Source: CBDCWO01 sp965223405 (lineage in GTDB: Bacteria; Bacteroidota; Bacteroidia; Chitinophagales; Saprospiraceae). From it: a stretch of 64,000 nucleotides of DNA. The notes under the pieces are model-generated. The model was not told where the DNA came from and made no database searches. It worked only from the letters and a program-made list of their open reading frames with translations. Each line of letters begins with the position of its first letter. The first letter of the stretch is position 1. Of the stretch, positions 54,595 to 64,000 are shown piece by piece. The stretch lies in the NCBI GenBank assembly GCA_965223405.1, contig CBDCWO010000006.1, positions 1,240,001-1,304,000 on the forward strand, in the 5' to 3' direction. Both the position numbers and the translations under genes were made by a program.

Positions 54595-55922
54595 TAATAA
54601 AATTTTCTTTTTCTAAACCATTCGTTATCGTTTAAGGTGAATCCGGCAGAAAACCGTACATAGTTATTCTTAATCTGCTCGCTGATCCCAAAAGTACCTA
54701 TATCTACTCCAAAATTAAAAAAAGAAATTTTCTTGTTCGGAAAAAATGGTACTCCGACTCCAAATGATACATTAAATTGATCTAATTGTTTGTTATTAAT
54801 TTGACGAGGGTCTTTGCCAAAGGACACACCGAACCGATAATCCAAGGTCTTATAAAAACTTTCAAAGGCATTGATGTCAGGCCGGAAGCTTCCACCCAAA
54901 GAAAGTACCCATGAATCAGCCAATAGTTCAGGCTTGGCTTCATTCTCATACTTTGACCAGGCTTCAGTCTGCAAATTGACCCCTAGTCTCCACTTTAATC
55001 CATCCTTATATGAAACTCCAACACTCCATCGTCCGGGTAAAGTTCCTTTTCCTTCAATATTTTCTAAATAAGATATGGTATCGATTTCACCTGAATTACC
55101 AAGACTAAACAATCGTTGATTGAATTCATCATTAATCGTATTGAAAGAAATACTTGGATTTGCTGTAATTCCGAAGGTGAGTGATTTGGTCGGAGCTCGA
55201 TCTTCTTCCAGGTTTTTCTTTCCCAAGTCTAATTTATAAAGCAATCCTGCATTCCATGAAATTCCTTTGATACTGATGTTATTCACAAAAACTTCACGAA
55301 AAGCCCTTGGATCTTCAAAATTCAATTCTCTGGTGTACTCTGACTTGCCAAACATATAGCTTAAATTCAAACCAAGAGAAATGTTCTTATAATTTGCTCC
55401 ATTGCCCCAGGTGAATTTGTAGGTCCCTCCCTCGCCGATATACCTTCTTTCTACCATTCCATTGGTCCCTTCGACTTCGACCAGATCATTGATATCATAT
55501 CCTACCTGTGTATATGGCATTAAAGACATATTCATACCCCAATAAAAGTCACGGGTTTTATTGTCCAATATTTCATTCACAGGGTTGATGAGAGGGAATC
55601 CAAGTGATAAATAATTAATATTTCCATTCCACACTTTATTAGTGTTTGATCCATCTTTTTGAGTTAGGTGTCGGGCATCTATTCCAACTTCAAAAGCCGT
55701 AGCTTTTAGTGATGCCAAGGAAGCTGGGTTCTGAACATTTACATGATATGGATCGGTAAATGAAGCTGAAAGTCCCCCGCTAGTATGTACTGCTTGAAAA
55801 TCAGAGACAAAAAAGTCTCCAAGACCATAAAATGAGTATGGAGAGTTTATTTTAGGTTGAGCAAACATCAACATTGGAAACATGATGATTGCCATTATTT
55901 TAAAATACTTAAGGTTCTTCAT
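54594..55922 (-). CDS. Outer-membrane beta-barrel protein in the coaX operon
   Basis: 442 aa with a signal peptide (IMAIIMFPMLMFAQ). The many alternating aromatic strands (GVSYKDGLKWRLGVNLQTEA, FNFGVDIGTFGISEQ) and terminal FRKRKFY suggest an outer-membrane barrel. The N-terminal INSPYSFYGLGDFFVSD motif is common in such proteins of Bacteroidota, which are often found next to coaX. It overlaps coaX by 14 bases and the TPR gene by one base. Confidence 0.78.
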   Translation of the reverse strand: MKNLKYFKIMAIIMFPMLMFAQPKINSPYSFYGLGDFFVSDFQAVHTSGGLSASFTDPYHVNVQNPASLASLKATAFEVGIDARHLTQKDGSNTNKVWNGNINYLSLGFPLINPVNEILDNKTRDFYWGMNMSLMPYTQVGYDINDLVEVEGTNGMVERRYIGEGGTYKFTWGNGANYKNISLGLNLSYMFGKSEYTRELNFEDPRAFREVFVNNISIKGISWNAGLLYKLDLGKKNLEEDRAPTKSLTFGITANPSISFNTINDEFNQRLFSLGNSGEIDTISYLENIEGKGTLPGRWSVGVSYKDGLKWRLGVNLQTEAWSKYENEAKPELLADSWVLSLGGSFRPDINAFESFYKTLDYRFGVSFGKDPRQINNKQLDQFNVSFGVGVPFFPNKKISFFNFGVDIGTFGISEQIKNNYVRFSAGFTLNDNEWFRKRKFY

Positions 55923-56652
55923 AAAGATTGTTGTGCATCAAAATTTGATGTAACCCGGTCAAAATTAAATTTGGGTAAACAAATATCCGAGTTTTCATGT
56001 GTTTTACCAAAAAATCTGCATCTCCTCCCGTGAGAAGTACAGTGATCTCTCCATAATGTCGATGGGCGTACTCAACATATCCTTGTATCTCCCAAAGTAC
56101 TCCGACACTACTACCCATTTGTAGTGCTTCTTCAGTACTTCGGCCAATCCAGGTTACCTCGGTTGGCAATTGAACCAGTGGCAAATTTGCGGTCATTTGA
56201 TCCATGGCCTTCAATCGCATCTGTAATCCAGGGGCAATATTTCCACCAATGAATACCGGGCCGGAAGTCACGAAATCGTAGGTTATACAGGTACCTGCAT
56301 CAATTATTAACAAATTGCTGCCCGGAAATAGAGTAGAAGCTCCAACGGCCGCAGCCAAACGGTCTCTACCCAGAGTACTTGGTGTCAAATACTGAATTTC
56401 TATTGGCAATGGGGTATTTTCATCCAGAATCAAAACTTCTTTTGATCGAACTTTCAGGATCTGCAGAATGTCTTGATTAATAACGGACGTAGCAGAAATT
56501 ATGACGCTTTGGACTTCTATCTCCTGCAGAAAGTTTAATAAATCTTTAACATCTTTATGCAGAAAAGTCAATTGTTCTGTTAGCTGAAAATCCTGGAATA
56601 ACCCGGTTTTTGTCCTTTGGTTACCAATATCAATCGTTAGAACCGACTTCAC
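55909..56652 (-). CDS. coaX: Type III pantothenate kinase
   Basis: 247 aa, the usual length. The ASKHA-fold phosphate motif is TIDIGNQRTKTGLF at the N-terminus; the second is LLIIDAGTCITYDFV. GGNIAPGLQMRLKAM is the conserved substrate/dimer loop. It catalyses the first step of coenzyme A synthesis and, unlike type I enzymes, is not feedback-inhibited by CoA. It lies 10 bp after purH and overlaps the following barrel gene. Confidence 0.93.
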   Translation of the reverse strand: MKSVLTIDIGNQRTKTGLFQDFQLTEQLTFLHKDVKDLLNFLQEIEVQSVIISATSVINQDILQILKVRSKEVLILDENTPLPIEIQYLTPSTLGRDRLAAAVGASTLFPGSNLLIIDAGTCITYDFVTSGPVFIGGNIAPGLQMRLKAMDQMTANLPLVQLPTEVTWIGRSTEEALQMGSSVGVLWEIQGYVEYAHRHYGEITVLLTGGDADFLVKHMKTRIFVYPNLILTGLHQILMHNNLYEEP

Positions 56653-56662
56653 TTATTTGGGC

Positions 56663-58192
56663 CTAATGTTTAAAATGACGAACTCCTGTAGTTACCATGG
56701 CTAAATCATGTTGATTGCAATAGTCTATACTGTCCTGATCACGAATAGATCCTCCAGGTTGAACCACAGCTTGAATTCCAGCTTCATGACTGATCTCTAC
56801 ACAATCAGCAAAAGGGAAAAAAGCATCGGAAGCCATAACCGCCCCTTCCAAAGGTAACTCAAAATGATTTGCTTTGGCTATAGCCTGGTTCAAGGCATCT
56901 ACTCTTGATGTCTGACCACAACCCATTCCTACTAATTGATTGTTAAAGGCTAAAGCAATTGCATTTGATTTTAAATGTTTAACACAACGCACTGCAAATA
57001 AAAGATCATCTAATTGTTCAGACGTAGGTTTTACTTTGGTCACCGGAATCAGATCATGTCTGCTTTCTTTAATATGATCGATATCTTGAACAATTACACC
57101 ATTTAAGATGCTTTTATATTGATTATGGTTGGATGGCCAATTATTCAATTGTAGTAAAACTCTTTTTTTCTTCTTGGATAGAAAATCAAAGGCTTCCTGA
57201 CTGAAGGAAGGTGCAACTAATACCTCATAAAATATTTTATCGATTTCCTGAGCCGTAGCTAGGTCAATTTCATGATTGGCAATTAATATGCCGCCAAAGG
57301 CAGAAATAGGGTCTCCAGCCAATGCTGCTTTCCATGCTTCCACCATGGTCTTCCGAATTGCCAAACCACAAGGGTTGGTATGTTTTAGGATCGCCACACA
57401 AGGTTTCTCATCCTTAAATTCAGCCATTAACTGGACGGCTGCATCGATATCCACTAGATTGTTGTAAGAAAGTGCTTTCCCTGATAATTTTTTAAATAAT
57501 TCACTAAGGTCTCCATAAAATGCTCCGGTCTGGTGTGGATTTTCTCCATAACGGAGACTTTGTTGTTTTCTTTCACTTTGGAAAAAACCCAAATTCTCTT
57601 TGGTCTTTGATGCAAAATATTGTTGGATTTTAGTATCGTAATGGGCAGATACTGCGAATCCATAATGAGCGAAAAGCTTCCGGTCTTCTATTGAAGAGAA
57701 TCCCTGTTTTTCTTCCAATAATTCGGCCAACAAACCGTACTGTTCCTGAGAAGGTACTACCAGGACATCTTTATAATTTTTAGCTGCTGCTCGTATCAGT
57801 GAAATACCACCAATATCGATTTTTTCAATAATCTGACTTTCATCATCGGTTTCAGCAACGGTCTTTTCAAAGGGATATAAATCCACTATGACCAAATCAA
57901 TAGACGGAATATCATATTCCACCAGTTGAGCCAGGTGACTTTTTTCTCTCCGGGCTAAGATGCCACCAAAAACTTTAGGGTGCAAGGTCTTTACTCTACC
58001 ATCCAAAATCGAAGGATAGCTGGTAATATCCTCAACCGCATGGACTTCGGCCCCTTTGGTTTCTAAATAGGACTTTGTTCCTCCGGTTGAATATATCTTA
58101 ATATGGTAATCTTTAAACAAATTAATAATGTGATCTAAACCCTCCTTGTGATATACGGAGACCAGTGCAGATTCAATCTTTGTTAGTGACAT
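56663..58192 (-). CDS. purH: Bifunctional AICAR transformylase/IMP cyclohydrolase
   Basis: 509 aa, full length. The MGS-like N-terminal domain (residues ~1-140) has YSTGGTKSYLE, TSYPSILDGRVKTLHPKVFG and DLVIVDLYPFEKT. The transformylase domain has LRYGENPHQTGAFYGD and LKHTNPCGLAI, then GVIVQDID-type strands, and ends with VVQPGGSIRDQDSIDYCNQH. It catalyses the last two steps of purine biosynthesis to IMP. It is the first gene of the operon leading to coaX and the TPR pair. Confidence 0.96.
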   Translation of the reverse strand: MSLTKIESALVSVYHKEGLDHIINLFKDYHIKIYSTGGTKSYLETKGAEVHAVEDITSYPSILDGRVKTLHPKVFGGILARREKSHLAQLVEYDIPSIDLVIVDLYPFEKTVAETDDESQIIEKIDIGGISLIRAAAKNYKDVLVVPSQEQYGLLAELLEEKQGFSSIEDRKLFAHYGFAVSAHYDTKIQQYFASKTKENLGFFQSERKQQSLRYGENPHQTGAFYGDLSELFKKLSGKALSYNNLVDIDAAVQLMAEFKDEKPCVAILKHTNPCGLAIRKTMVEAWKAALAGDPISAFGGILIANHEIDLATAQEIDKIFYEVLVAPSFSQEAFDFLSKKKKRVLLQLNNWPSNHNQYKSILNGVIVQDIDHIKESRHDLIPVTKVKPTSEQLDDLLFAVRCVKHLKSNAIALAFNNQLVGMGCGQTSRVDALNQAIAKANHFELPLEGAVMASDAFFPFADCVEISHEAGIQAVVQPGGSIRDQDSIDYCNQHDLAMVTTGVRHFKH

Positions 58193-58445
58193 GAGCTTGG
58201 TTTATTCAAGGCGCTAAAGTAACTATATTGGCTTGAATTTCAAAGGTATTTTGGAGTTAGAATATTAAACATTTTTCATTCTCCGAAGCCAAATATTTTT
58301 AGTTAAATTTGATTGACACCAATTTCCCATTTTTAATATGAAAATACCGGTTACATTTAGTTTATTTCTATAAAATTACAAAGTTATAAGTTGGGCTTTG
58401 GGGGTGGCTTTTTATTTTAACATTACATAATACATAATTAAAAAT

Positions 58446-59954
58446 ATGAAGGATTATTTCGTCTTTGCAATGATCATATTTTCCTACTCTTGGCTGAGTG
58501 CCCAGGAGAATTTTATACTGACTTTCTCGGTCACTACAGTTGGGGTTAGTAAAGATCAATTTAAAGAACAGGGTCGAATTTTTGTGTTTCTAAGTGAGAA
58601 CAAACAAGGGAAACCTCGAAATCAGCTCTGGCCGGTTGGTACACAAAGAAACCACATCTATGCCAAAACACTTACATGGCCATATCAAACCGTTCTTGAA
58701 ATTACATCGGATCTGCAATTGGATAAAACCGCCCGCTTTGATTTGCATGAAATACCTGCAGGAGATTATTCACTTCAGGTATTGTGGGATCAAGATCGAG
58801 CAGAGTCTCGCATCAATGCACCCGGAAATCTCTACAGCAAATCTAAAATGGTTACCATCGATAAAAATACGAATTTGCAAGTGCAGTTGACAGAAATAAT
58901 TCCTGCCAGATCGTTGGTTAAGCACGAATTAGTAGAGAAGGTGGTTATTGAGAGCAAATTATTGTCCGCATTTTGGAACCAGCCGGTCAACGTAGCTGCT
59001 TCTATACTATTACCTGCCAGTTATCACCAGGAAACAGATACCAGGTATCCGGTGAGATACAATGTAGCCGGCTATGGTGGGCGCTATACCCGTGTGAATA
59101 ATTTGGTCAGGAACAAAAAATTTATGGATTGGTGGACTTCCAGTGAAGCACCTCAAATCATCAATGTATTCTTAGATGGAGAAGGACCTTACGGCGACAG
59201 TTATCAGTTAGACTCAGAGAATAATGGACCTTTTGGAAAGTCATTAACTGAAGAACTAATCCCACATATAGAAAATACCTATCGCGGCACAAAAAGTGGA
59301 TCCACGCGATTTGTTGATGGCTGCTCCACCGGCGGTTGGGTTTCTCTTGCCTTACAATTGTTTTATCCGGATCATTTTAACGGAGTCTGGTCCTATAGTC
59401 CAGATGCCATTGAGTTTGAAAATTATCAAACTATAAACATTTACAAAGATGATAATGCCTTTTATAATGAATGGGGTAACCAAAGACCTGTGGCCAGAGA
59501 TATTGCAGGAGATCCCATTGTCACTATGAAGGATTTTATCCAATACGAAAATGTGTTGGGTACAACCGGTACCTATGTTACTTCCGGTGGACAATTTAGT
59601 GCTCATACCGCACTATATAGCCCCAGGGGTAAAAATGGTCTTCCAGCTCCTCTATTCGATCCCTGGTCAGGAGCTATAGATGCTACCATTGCCGAGGCCT
59701 GGAAAAAGTATGATCTAAAAATTCATCTCCAAAAAAACTGGACTGAATTGGGTCCAAAATTACAAGGTAAAATATACATCTGGATGGGAGATATGGATGA
59801 TTTTATTCTAAATCCTGCCACTCGAAAGGTGGCACAATTTTTAGAAAAAACTCAAAATCCAACTTCTGATGCAGTGGTTAAATTTTCTCCTATGCAAGGA
59901 CATTGCTGGCAATTTGATCATATAGAAATACTGAAAATGATGGGACAAAAGTAG
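58446..59954 (+). CDS. Secreted putative esterase (alpha/beta hydrolase, esterase D type)
   Basis: 502 aa with a signal peptide (FVFAMIIFSYSWLSAQ). An N-terminal beta domain (about residues 20-150) is followed by an alpha/beta-hydrolase domain similar to the enterochelin-esterase/esterase D family. The nucleophile Ser lies in DGCSTGGWVSLA and the likely catalytic His in MQGHCWQFDH near the C-terminus; INVFLDGEGPYGDSY carries the oxyanion-type loop. It precedes a GH3 gene by 25 bp, so the two may be co-expressed for polysaccharide breakdown. The substrate is unknown. Confidence 0.82.
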   Translation: MKDYFVFAMIIFSYSWLSAQENFILTFSVTTVGVSKDQFKEQGRIFVFLSENKQGKPRNQLWPVGTQRNHIYAKTLTWPYQTVLEITSDLQLDKTARFDLHEIPAGDYSLQVLWDQDRAESRINAPGNLYSKSKMVTIDKNTNLQVQLTEIIPARSLVKHELVEKVVIESKLLSAFWNQPVNVAASILLPASYHQETDTRYPVRYNVAGYGGRYTRVNNLVRNKKFMDWWTSSEAPQIINVFLDGEGPYGDSYQLDSENNGPFGKSLTEELIPHIENTYRGTKSGSTRFVDGCSTGGWVSLALQLFYPDHFNGVWSYSPDAIEFENYQTINIYKDDNAFYNEWGNQRPVARDIAGDPIVTMKDFIQYENVLGTTGTYVTSGGQFSAHTALYSPRGKNGLPAPLFDPWSGAIDATIAEAWKKYDLKIHLQKNWTELGPKLQGKIYIWMGDMDDFILNPATRKVAQFLEKTQNPTSDAVVKFSPMQGHCWQFDHIEILKMMGQK

Positions 59955-59979
59955 ATTCGGAATCAAAGTAAAACCTCAT

Positions 59980-62661
59980 ATGACTTATATGAAAAATATC
60001 ATCTGCCTTCTTTTGATTTTCTTTTTTTTACTGAGTTGCCAAAATCAGAGTATCAAAAATGAGGATTATAAAAATCCTGACCTCTCAGTAGAATTAAGAG
60101 TTCGAGACCTTCTGAGTAGAATGACTCTAGAAGAAAAATTTTGGCAAATGTTCATGATCCCAGGAGATTTGAGTCTGGGAAAGGAAAAGCTGAAGCATGG
60201 GATATTCGGATTCCAAGTTGCTACCGCTGGTCAATCAAAAGAGGCTTCTGGTCAACTACTGACATACGATCCTGGAACGACCGGAAAATTAACTGCAGAA
60301 AAAATTAATGAAATTCAAAAATATTTTATTGAAGAAACCCGGCTAGGCATCCCCATCATTGCCTTTGATGAGGCATTGCATGGCCTGGTAAGACAAGGTG
60401 CCACTGCTTTTCCTCAAGCTATAGGGTTGGCGGCCACCTGGGATACTGGTCTGATGGAAGAAGTGGCAAAAGCCATAGCCATGGAGTGCAAAACGCGAGG
60501 GATCCGACAAATTCTATCACCTGTCTTAAATATAGCGAGAGATGTCAGGTGGGGTCGAACGGAGGAGACCTATGGAGAAGATCCTTTTCTCACGACTCAA
60601 ATGGGTCTTGCTTTTATTAGCACATTTGAAAGCAACGAAGTAATCACGACTCCTAAACATTTCGTAGTTAATGTTGGCGACGGAGGCAGAGACAGCTACC
60701 CCATCCATCTAAACGAACGCCTACTAAGGGAGATTTACTTTCCCGCTTTTAGGGCATGTTTTCAAGGAGGTGGAGCCCGGTCGGTCATGATGTCTTACAA
60801 TTCTTTGGATGGTACTCCCTGTACCGCAAATTCCTGGTTAATGCGAGATCTCTTAAAAAAAGAATGGGGCTTTGAGGGATTTGTGATTTCTGATGCCGGA
60901 GGTACCGGAGGGGCCAATGTGCTTCATTTTACCACTGACAGTTATGCTGAATCCACTCAGAAAGCTATTGAATCAGGTCTTGATGTAATTTTTCAAACTT
61001 CTTACCAGCATTATCCTCTATTTTGGGAAGCCTTTGAAAAAGGACTTATTTCAGAATCAGTTATCGATGAAGCCGTTTCGAGGATACTAAATGCAAAATT
61101 TGAATTAGGGCTATTTGAGGATCCCTATGTAGATCCGGACCTGGCGGCAGAAACGAATGGTATCGCAGCGCATAGGATATTAGCCCATCGTGCAGCTGTT
61201 TCCTCCGTTGTATTATTAAAAAATGATCAAAATCTATTGCCCTTGAATCCAAATTTCCAGTCAATAGCATTAATCGGCACGGACGCTGTCGAGGGTAGGC
61301 TTGGTGGATATAGTGGCCCTGGTAATCAGGTAGTTACAATATTAGAAGGTCTTCGAACTAAGGCAGAAAACAAAAATATCAACTACCATCCCGGACCCGG
61401 TCGACACTACAGCAAGTACAAGATAATTTCAGCTGAGCATCTAAATGCAGCAGTAAATGATTCAGTCGTACGGGGATTGCAAGGTTCCTATTTTGATAAT
61501 ATCACATTGAGTGGAGACCCAAAAATAATTAGAAATGATGCCCAACTGAATTTTGGGTGGACGTTATATGGTCCCGATCCAGAATTGGCCTACGACTGGT
61601 ATTCTGTGCGTTGGGAAGGGTCTTTAGTATCCCCGCTTACGGGGAAGTTTGAAATTGGCATAGAAGGTGATGATGGATACCGGTTGTATATTGATGACCG
61701 GTTAGTGCTGAATCGTTGGGATCAACAAGGATATGGTACTCATACCGTACCGATACATTTCATAAAAAATAAGGACTACAAGGTGCGCGTAGAGTTTTTC
61801 ACCGGCACTGGAAATTCCAGAATTAAGCTGATCTGGAATATGGGTGTGGAAGATGAGACTAACCAAAAGATTACTGAGGCAGTAAACATGGTCAAAACAT
61901 CTGATGTTGCCATCGTCGTGGCCGGAATAGAAGAAGGTGAATTTAGAGACCGTGCGTCTTTATCACTTCCCGGAAAGCAAGAGGAGCTGTTGACCAGGCT
62001 CATCGCTACCCGTACTCCTGTAATAGTCGTATTAATCGGAGGAAGTGCAGTCAATATGTCAAAATGGATAAAACATGTAGATGCCGTGTTACAAGGATGG
62101 TACCCCGGTGAAATGGGTGGAATGGCGATCGCCGACATTTTATTGGGAAATCATACTCCGGGAGGCAAATTACCCATCACCTTTCCAAAATCCGAAGGCC
62201 AGTTGCCGTTGGTGTATAATCACAAGCCTACAGGTCGCGGTGATGATTATCTGGATTCCAGTGGCAAACCTCTTTTCCCATTTGGATATGGCTTGAGTTA
62301 TACCCAATTTTCCTATGATTCGCTTAAGATGAGCCAATCTTCGATTATGGTTGGAGATTCCGTTAAAATTAGCTGTAGGATAACGAATACTGGAGCAGTA
62401 AAAGGAGATGAAGTAGTACAGTTGTACATCAGAGACGAGCTAGCTAGTGTTGCCCGACCCGTCAAAGAATTGAAAGGATTTCAACGTATAAGCCTTGAAT
62501 CAGGAGAATCTGCTGATTGCAAGTTTATCCTTGGCCCATCAGCATTTGAAATGTTAGACCAAGACCTTAACCTGGTTATTGAACCAGGTGAATTCAGGAT
62601 CATGATAGGTTCTTCTTCAAGAGACATTCGACTTCGCGGAATAGTAGAAGTTAGTAATTAG
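59980..62661 (+). CDS. GH3-family glycoside hydrolase lipoprotein with PA14 domain
   Basis: 893 aa with a lipoprotein signal (LLIFFFLLSCQNQ). An ATG at 59989 is a possible alternative start. The GH3 barrel domain has MTLEEKFWQMFM, KHFVVNVGDGGRDSYPIHLN and GFVISDAGG with the catalytic nucleophile D305. The second GH3 domain is interrupted near residues 495-625 by a PA14 domain (GLQGSYFDNITLSGDP, RLYIDDRLVLNRWDQQ). A fibronectin-III-like domain ends the protein (KGDEVVQLYIRDELASVARP). The SDAGG sequence, not the commoner SDW, is closer to beta-xylosidase-type GH3 enzymes. It probably releases sugars at the cell surface. Confidence 0.92.
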   Translation: MTYMKNIICLLLIFFFLLSCQNQSIKNEDYKNPDLSVELRVRDLLSRMTLEEKFWQMFMIPGDLSLGKEKLKHGIFGFQVATAGQSKEASGQLLTYDPGTTGKLTAEKINEIQKYFIEETRLGIPIIAFDEALHGLVRQGATAFPQAIGLAATWDTGLMEEVAKAIAMECKTRGIRQILSPVLNIARDVRWGRTEETYGEDPFLTTQMGLAFISTFESNEVITTPKHFVVNVGDGGRDSYPIHLNERLLREIYFPAFRACFQGGGARSVMMSYNSLDGTPCTANSWLMRDLLKKEWGFEGFVISDAGGTGGANVLHFTTDSYAESTQKAIESGLDVIFQTSYQHYPLFWEAFEKGLISESVIDEAVSRILNAKFELGLFEDPYVDPDLAAETNGIAAHRILAHRAAVSSVVLLKNDQNLLPLNPNFQSIALIGTDAVEGRLGGYSGPGNQVVTILEGLRTKAENKNINYHPGPGRHYSKYKIISAEHLNAAVNDSVVRGLQGSYFDNITLSGDPKIIRNDAQLNFGWTLYGPDPELAYDWYSVRWEGSLVSPLTGKFEIGIEGDDGYRLYIDDRLVLNRWDQQGYGTHTVPIHFIKNKDYKVRVEFFTGTGNSRIKLIWNMGVEDETNQKITEAVNMVKTSDVAIVVAGIEEGEFRDRASLSLPGKQEELLTRLIATRTPVIVVLIGGSAVNMSKWIKHVDAVLQGWYPGEMGGMAIADILLGNHTPGGKLPITFPKSEGQLPLVYNHKPTGRGDDYLDSSGKPLFPFGYGLSYTQFSYDSLKMSQSSIMVGDSVKISCRITNTGAVKGDEVVQLYIRDELASVARPVKELKGFQRISLESGESADCKFILGPSAFEMLDQDLNLVIEPGEFRIMIGSSSRDIRLRGIVEVSN

Positions 62662-62852
62662 AACAATTGCCATTCAACTCAGATGATATAAAACCGATTA
62701 CACTTATCCCACCTCGACCATATAATGTTGATCCTAGTTTATCGTATGTTGAGCAATGGTTGAACTTTTGATATACCACTGTTCATCTGTCAATCAACTC
62801 TATGAAATGTAGTCGTAGATATCTAATAACATCACAGGCTAAACAATCGAAA

Positions 62853-63446
62853 TTATTGATTGCGAGTAAAATCCAGAATATTTCCCATGGCAAAACAGGT
62901 TCGACAACGGGGTTCATATTTATCCTTTTCACCAATTAGTACCGTTTCTGAATCCGAAGTTAATCGATATGAATGAGTGGCCAAATTCCCGCAATGAACA
63001 CAAATAGCATGTACTTTCGTGATATATTCTGCCACTGCTAATAAATAAGGCATAGGACCAAAAGGCAAACCTCTGAAATCCATGTCTAGTCCGGCGATAA
63101 TAATTCGAATACCCTGATTGGCCAAATTTTGACAGACATCCGTCAACTCCAAATCAAAAAATTGGGCTTCATCGATTCCAATTACTTCGGTTTCATCAAG
63201 ATGGTGTAATAGGTCTTTGGAAGTATTTATAGGTATCGAAGGAATCACATTCTCATCATGACTAATTATTTGTTTGGTATGATAGCGAATGTCTTTGGCA
63301 GGTTTAAATATTTGAACCTTTTGGCGAGCGATTTGGGCCCTTTTAAGACGTCTTATTAATTCTTCGGTTTTTCCACTAAACATTGAACCACAAATCACTT
63401 CGATCCAACCATTCCTTTGTCCTTTAAAATGAGGTTCTAAAAACAT
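62853..63446 (-). CDS. tdk: Thymidine kinase
   Basis: 197 aa, the usual type II length. The P-loop is GSMFSGKTEELIRRL, Walker B is VIGIDEAQFFD, and the lasso/zinc site has CVHCGN and CRTC. It phosphorylates thymidine in the salvage pathway. It is convergent with the GH3 gene and divergent from the gene at 63578. Confidence 0.96.
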   Translation of the reverse strand: MFLEPHFKGQRNGWIEVICGSMFSGKTEELIRRLKRAQIARQKVQIFKPAKDIRYHTKQIISHDENVIPSIPINTSKDLLHHLDETEVIGIDEAQFFDLELTDVCQNLANQGIRIIIAGLDMDFRGLPFGPMPYLLAVAEYITKVHAICVHCGNLATHSYRLTSDSETVLIGEKDKYEPRCRTCFAMGNILDFTRNQ

Positions 63447-63577
63447 GTACCATCCAATTTATTGAATCGAAATTCGTTATAAGTTCTGAGATTGCCGGAC
63501 AACAAATAAACTAAAATCTGCATTTAATAAGTTAATTAAATAATTAAAATAAATTTACAACCAACAATTTATCCGTC

Positions 63578-64000
63578 ATGAATGTAGGAAGAACCAAAAA
63601 CATCCTTGATAAAATCAACCATTTAATGTCAAGCATTGCCATGTCTGACAATGATGTATCCGCACTTGAAAAAGACCTCTTATTAAGTTATGTGCGAGAT
63701 CTATATGATTCGGTTCTAACTTCGAGCAATTCTCCCAATAATCAAAGCATTAAGCAAAAAGTTGAAACTTCATTAGAGCAGACGAAGGAAATCATTAATG
63801 AACATTCGTCAATAGAGGTGGAATCCAATCCAAATCAAGAGGATAATATACCTTCATTATCGGATCTGGAGGCAAACAGACACCTTCAGGAACAAATTCA
63901 CGTGCATAAGCAGATGCCGGTATCACCGGTACCTGCTCCTCCTTCATCTCAAACTAGTGTTGTTACCCAGATTGAACCTGAACCTTTACCACAGGCCGCT
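63578..64000 (+). CDS. Unrecognised gene, 3' end outside window
   Basis: An open frame of 141 codons from ATG 63578 to the window end, with no stop. The translation begins MNVGRTKNILDKINHLMSSI and continues AMSDNDVSALEKDLLLSYVR, then turns rich in Glu, Gln, Ser and Pro (MPVSPVPAPPSSQTSVVTQI), which suggests a helical N-terminal module followed by a disordered linker. No signal peptide. The N-terminal SALEKDLLLSYVRDLYDSVL resembles a small conserved family of Bacteroidota, which I cannot name. It starts 131 bp from tdk, divergent. Confidence 0.75.
   Translation, partial: MNVGRTKNILDKINHLMSSIAMSDNDVSALEKDLLLSYVRDLYDSVLTSSNSPNNQSIKQKVETSLEQTKEIINEHSSIEVESNPNQEDNIPSLSDLEANRHLQEQIHVHKQMPVSPVPAPPSSQTSVVTQIEPEPLPQAA

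Overview
The window is a Bacteroidota chromosome segment. The evidence is a complete gldKLMN type IX secretion/gliding cluster with a PorP/SprF-like gene, several -7 elements of the TAnnTTTG type, outer-membrane barrels, SusD-free lipoprotein hydrolases and gene pairs typical of the phylum. Saprospiria or a near relative is my best guess, but the sequence alone does not settle the class. No rRNA, tRNA or CRISPR array was found.

Layout. 1-3.1 kb: the end of an OmpA-family gene, an amino-acid permease and a retropepsin-like aspartyl protease with a PDZ domain. 3.1-18.8 kb: an accessory island holding an IS256-family element with a perfect 8-bp target duplication, a yoeB toxin remnant, a frameshifted ORF6N gene, an IS66-family element, two MITE-like elements, a perfect 180-bp tandem duplication and a YefM-YoeB toxin-antitoxin pair. 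At its centre is a tandem array of about six ~1.8-kb two-gene cassettes, all on the minus strand. 19-26 kb: ribosomal proteins L21 and L27 (L27 carries an unusual helix-hairpin-helix extension), an ECF sigma factor, uvrA, a metallo-beta-lactamase-fold protein and a zinc dehydrogenase, then a 114-bp tandem repeat. 26.9-32.5 kb: gldN, gldM, gldL, gldK and a porP/sprF-like gene. 32.6-48.5 kb: housekeeping and envelope genes (MBL hydrolase, Ppx/GppA, a metal-ABC permease fused to a DtxR-like regulator, rbfA, recG, a tesA/ybbA/ybbP-type trio, a sulfatase, a SerA-like dehydrogenase, an FKBP, a thioredoxin). 48.7-64 kb: a histidine kinase-receiver-cyclase fusion, an operon purH-coaX-OMP-TPR-TPR, an esterase, a PA14-containing GH3 enzyme, thymidine kinase, and the start of an unrecognised gene cut by the window end.

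The most interesting system is the cassette array (about 5.7-17.7 kb). Each cassette has a small gene A (about 140 aa, with a possible PD-(D/E)xK-like D...ExK pattern) followed by gene B (about 330 aa, PQQ-like beta-propeller, no signal peptide), with overlapping or 7-bp-spaced reading frames. The 5' part of A and the 3' part of B are nearly constant. The C-terminal tail of A and the first half of B change together between three types. This resembles orphan toxin-tip/immunity cassettes of polymorphic toxin loci, with variable specificity segments between constant arms that would favour recombination. No parent toxin gene is in the window, and the toxin/immunity roles are inference. One B is split by IS66, one is frameshifted by one base and one is truncated, so the array is both expanding and decaying.

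Outside the island most genes look like ordinary core genes. The gldKLMN products form the motor/ring part of the type IX secretion system. The purH-to-TPR operon couples purine synthesis and pantothenate kinase genes to an outer-membrane protein and two paralogous TPR proteins.
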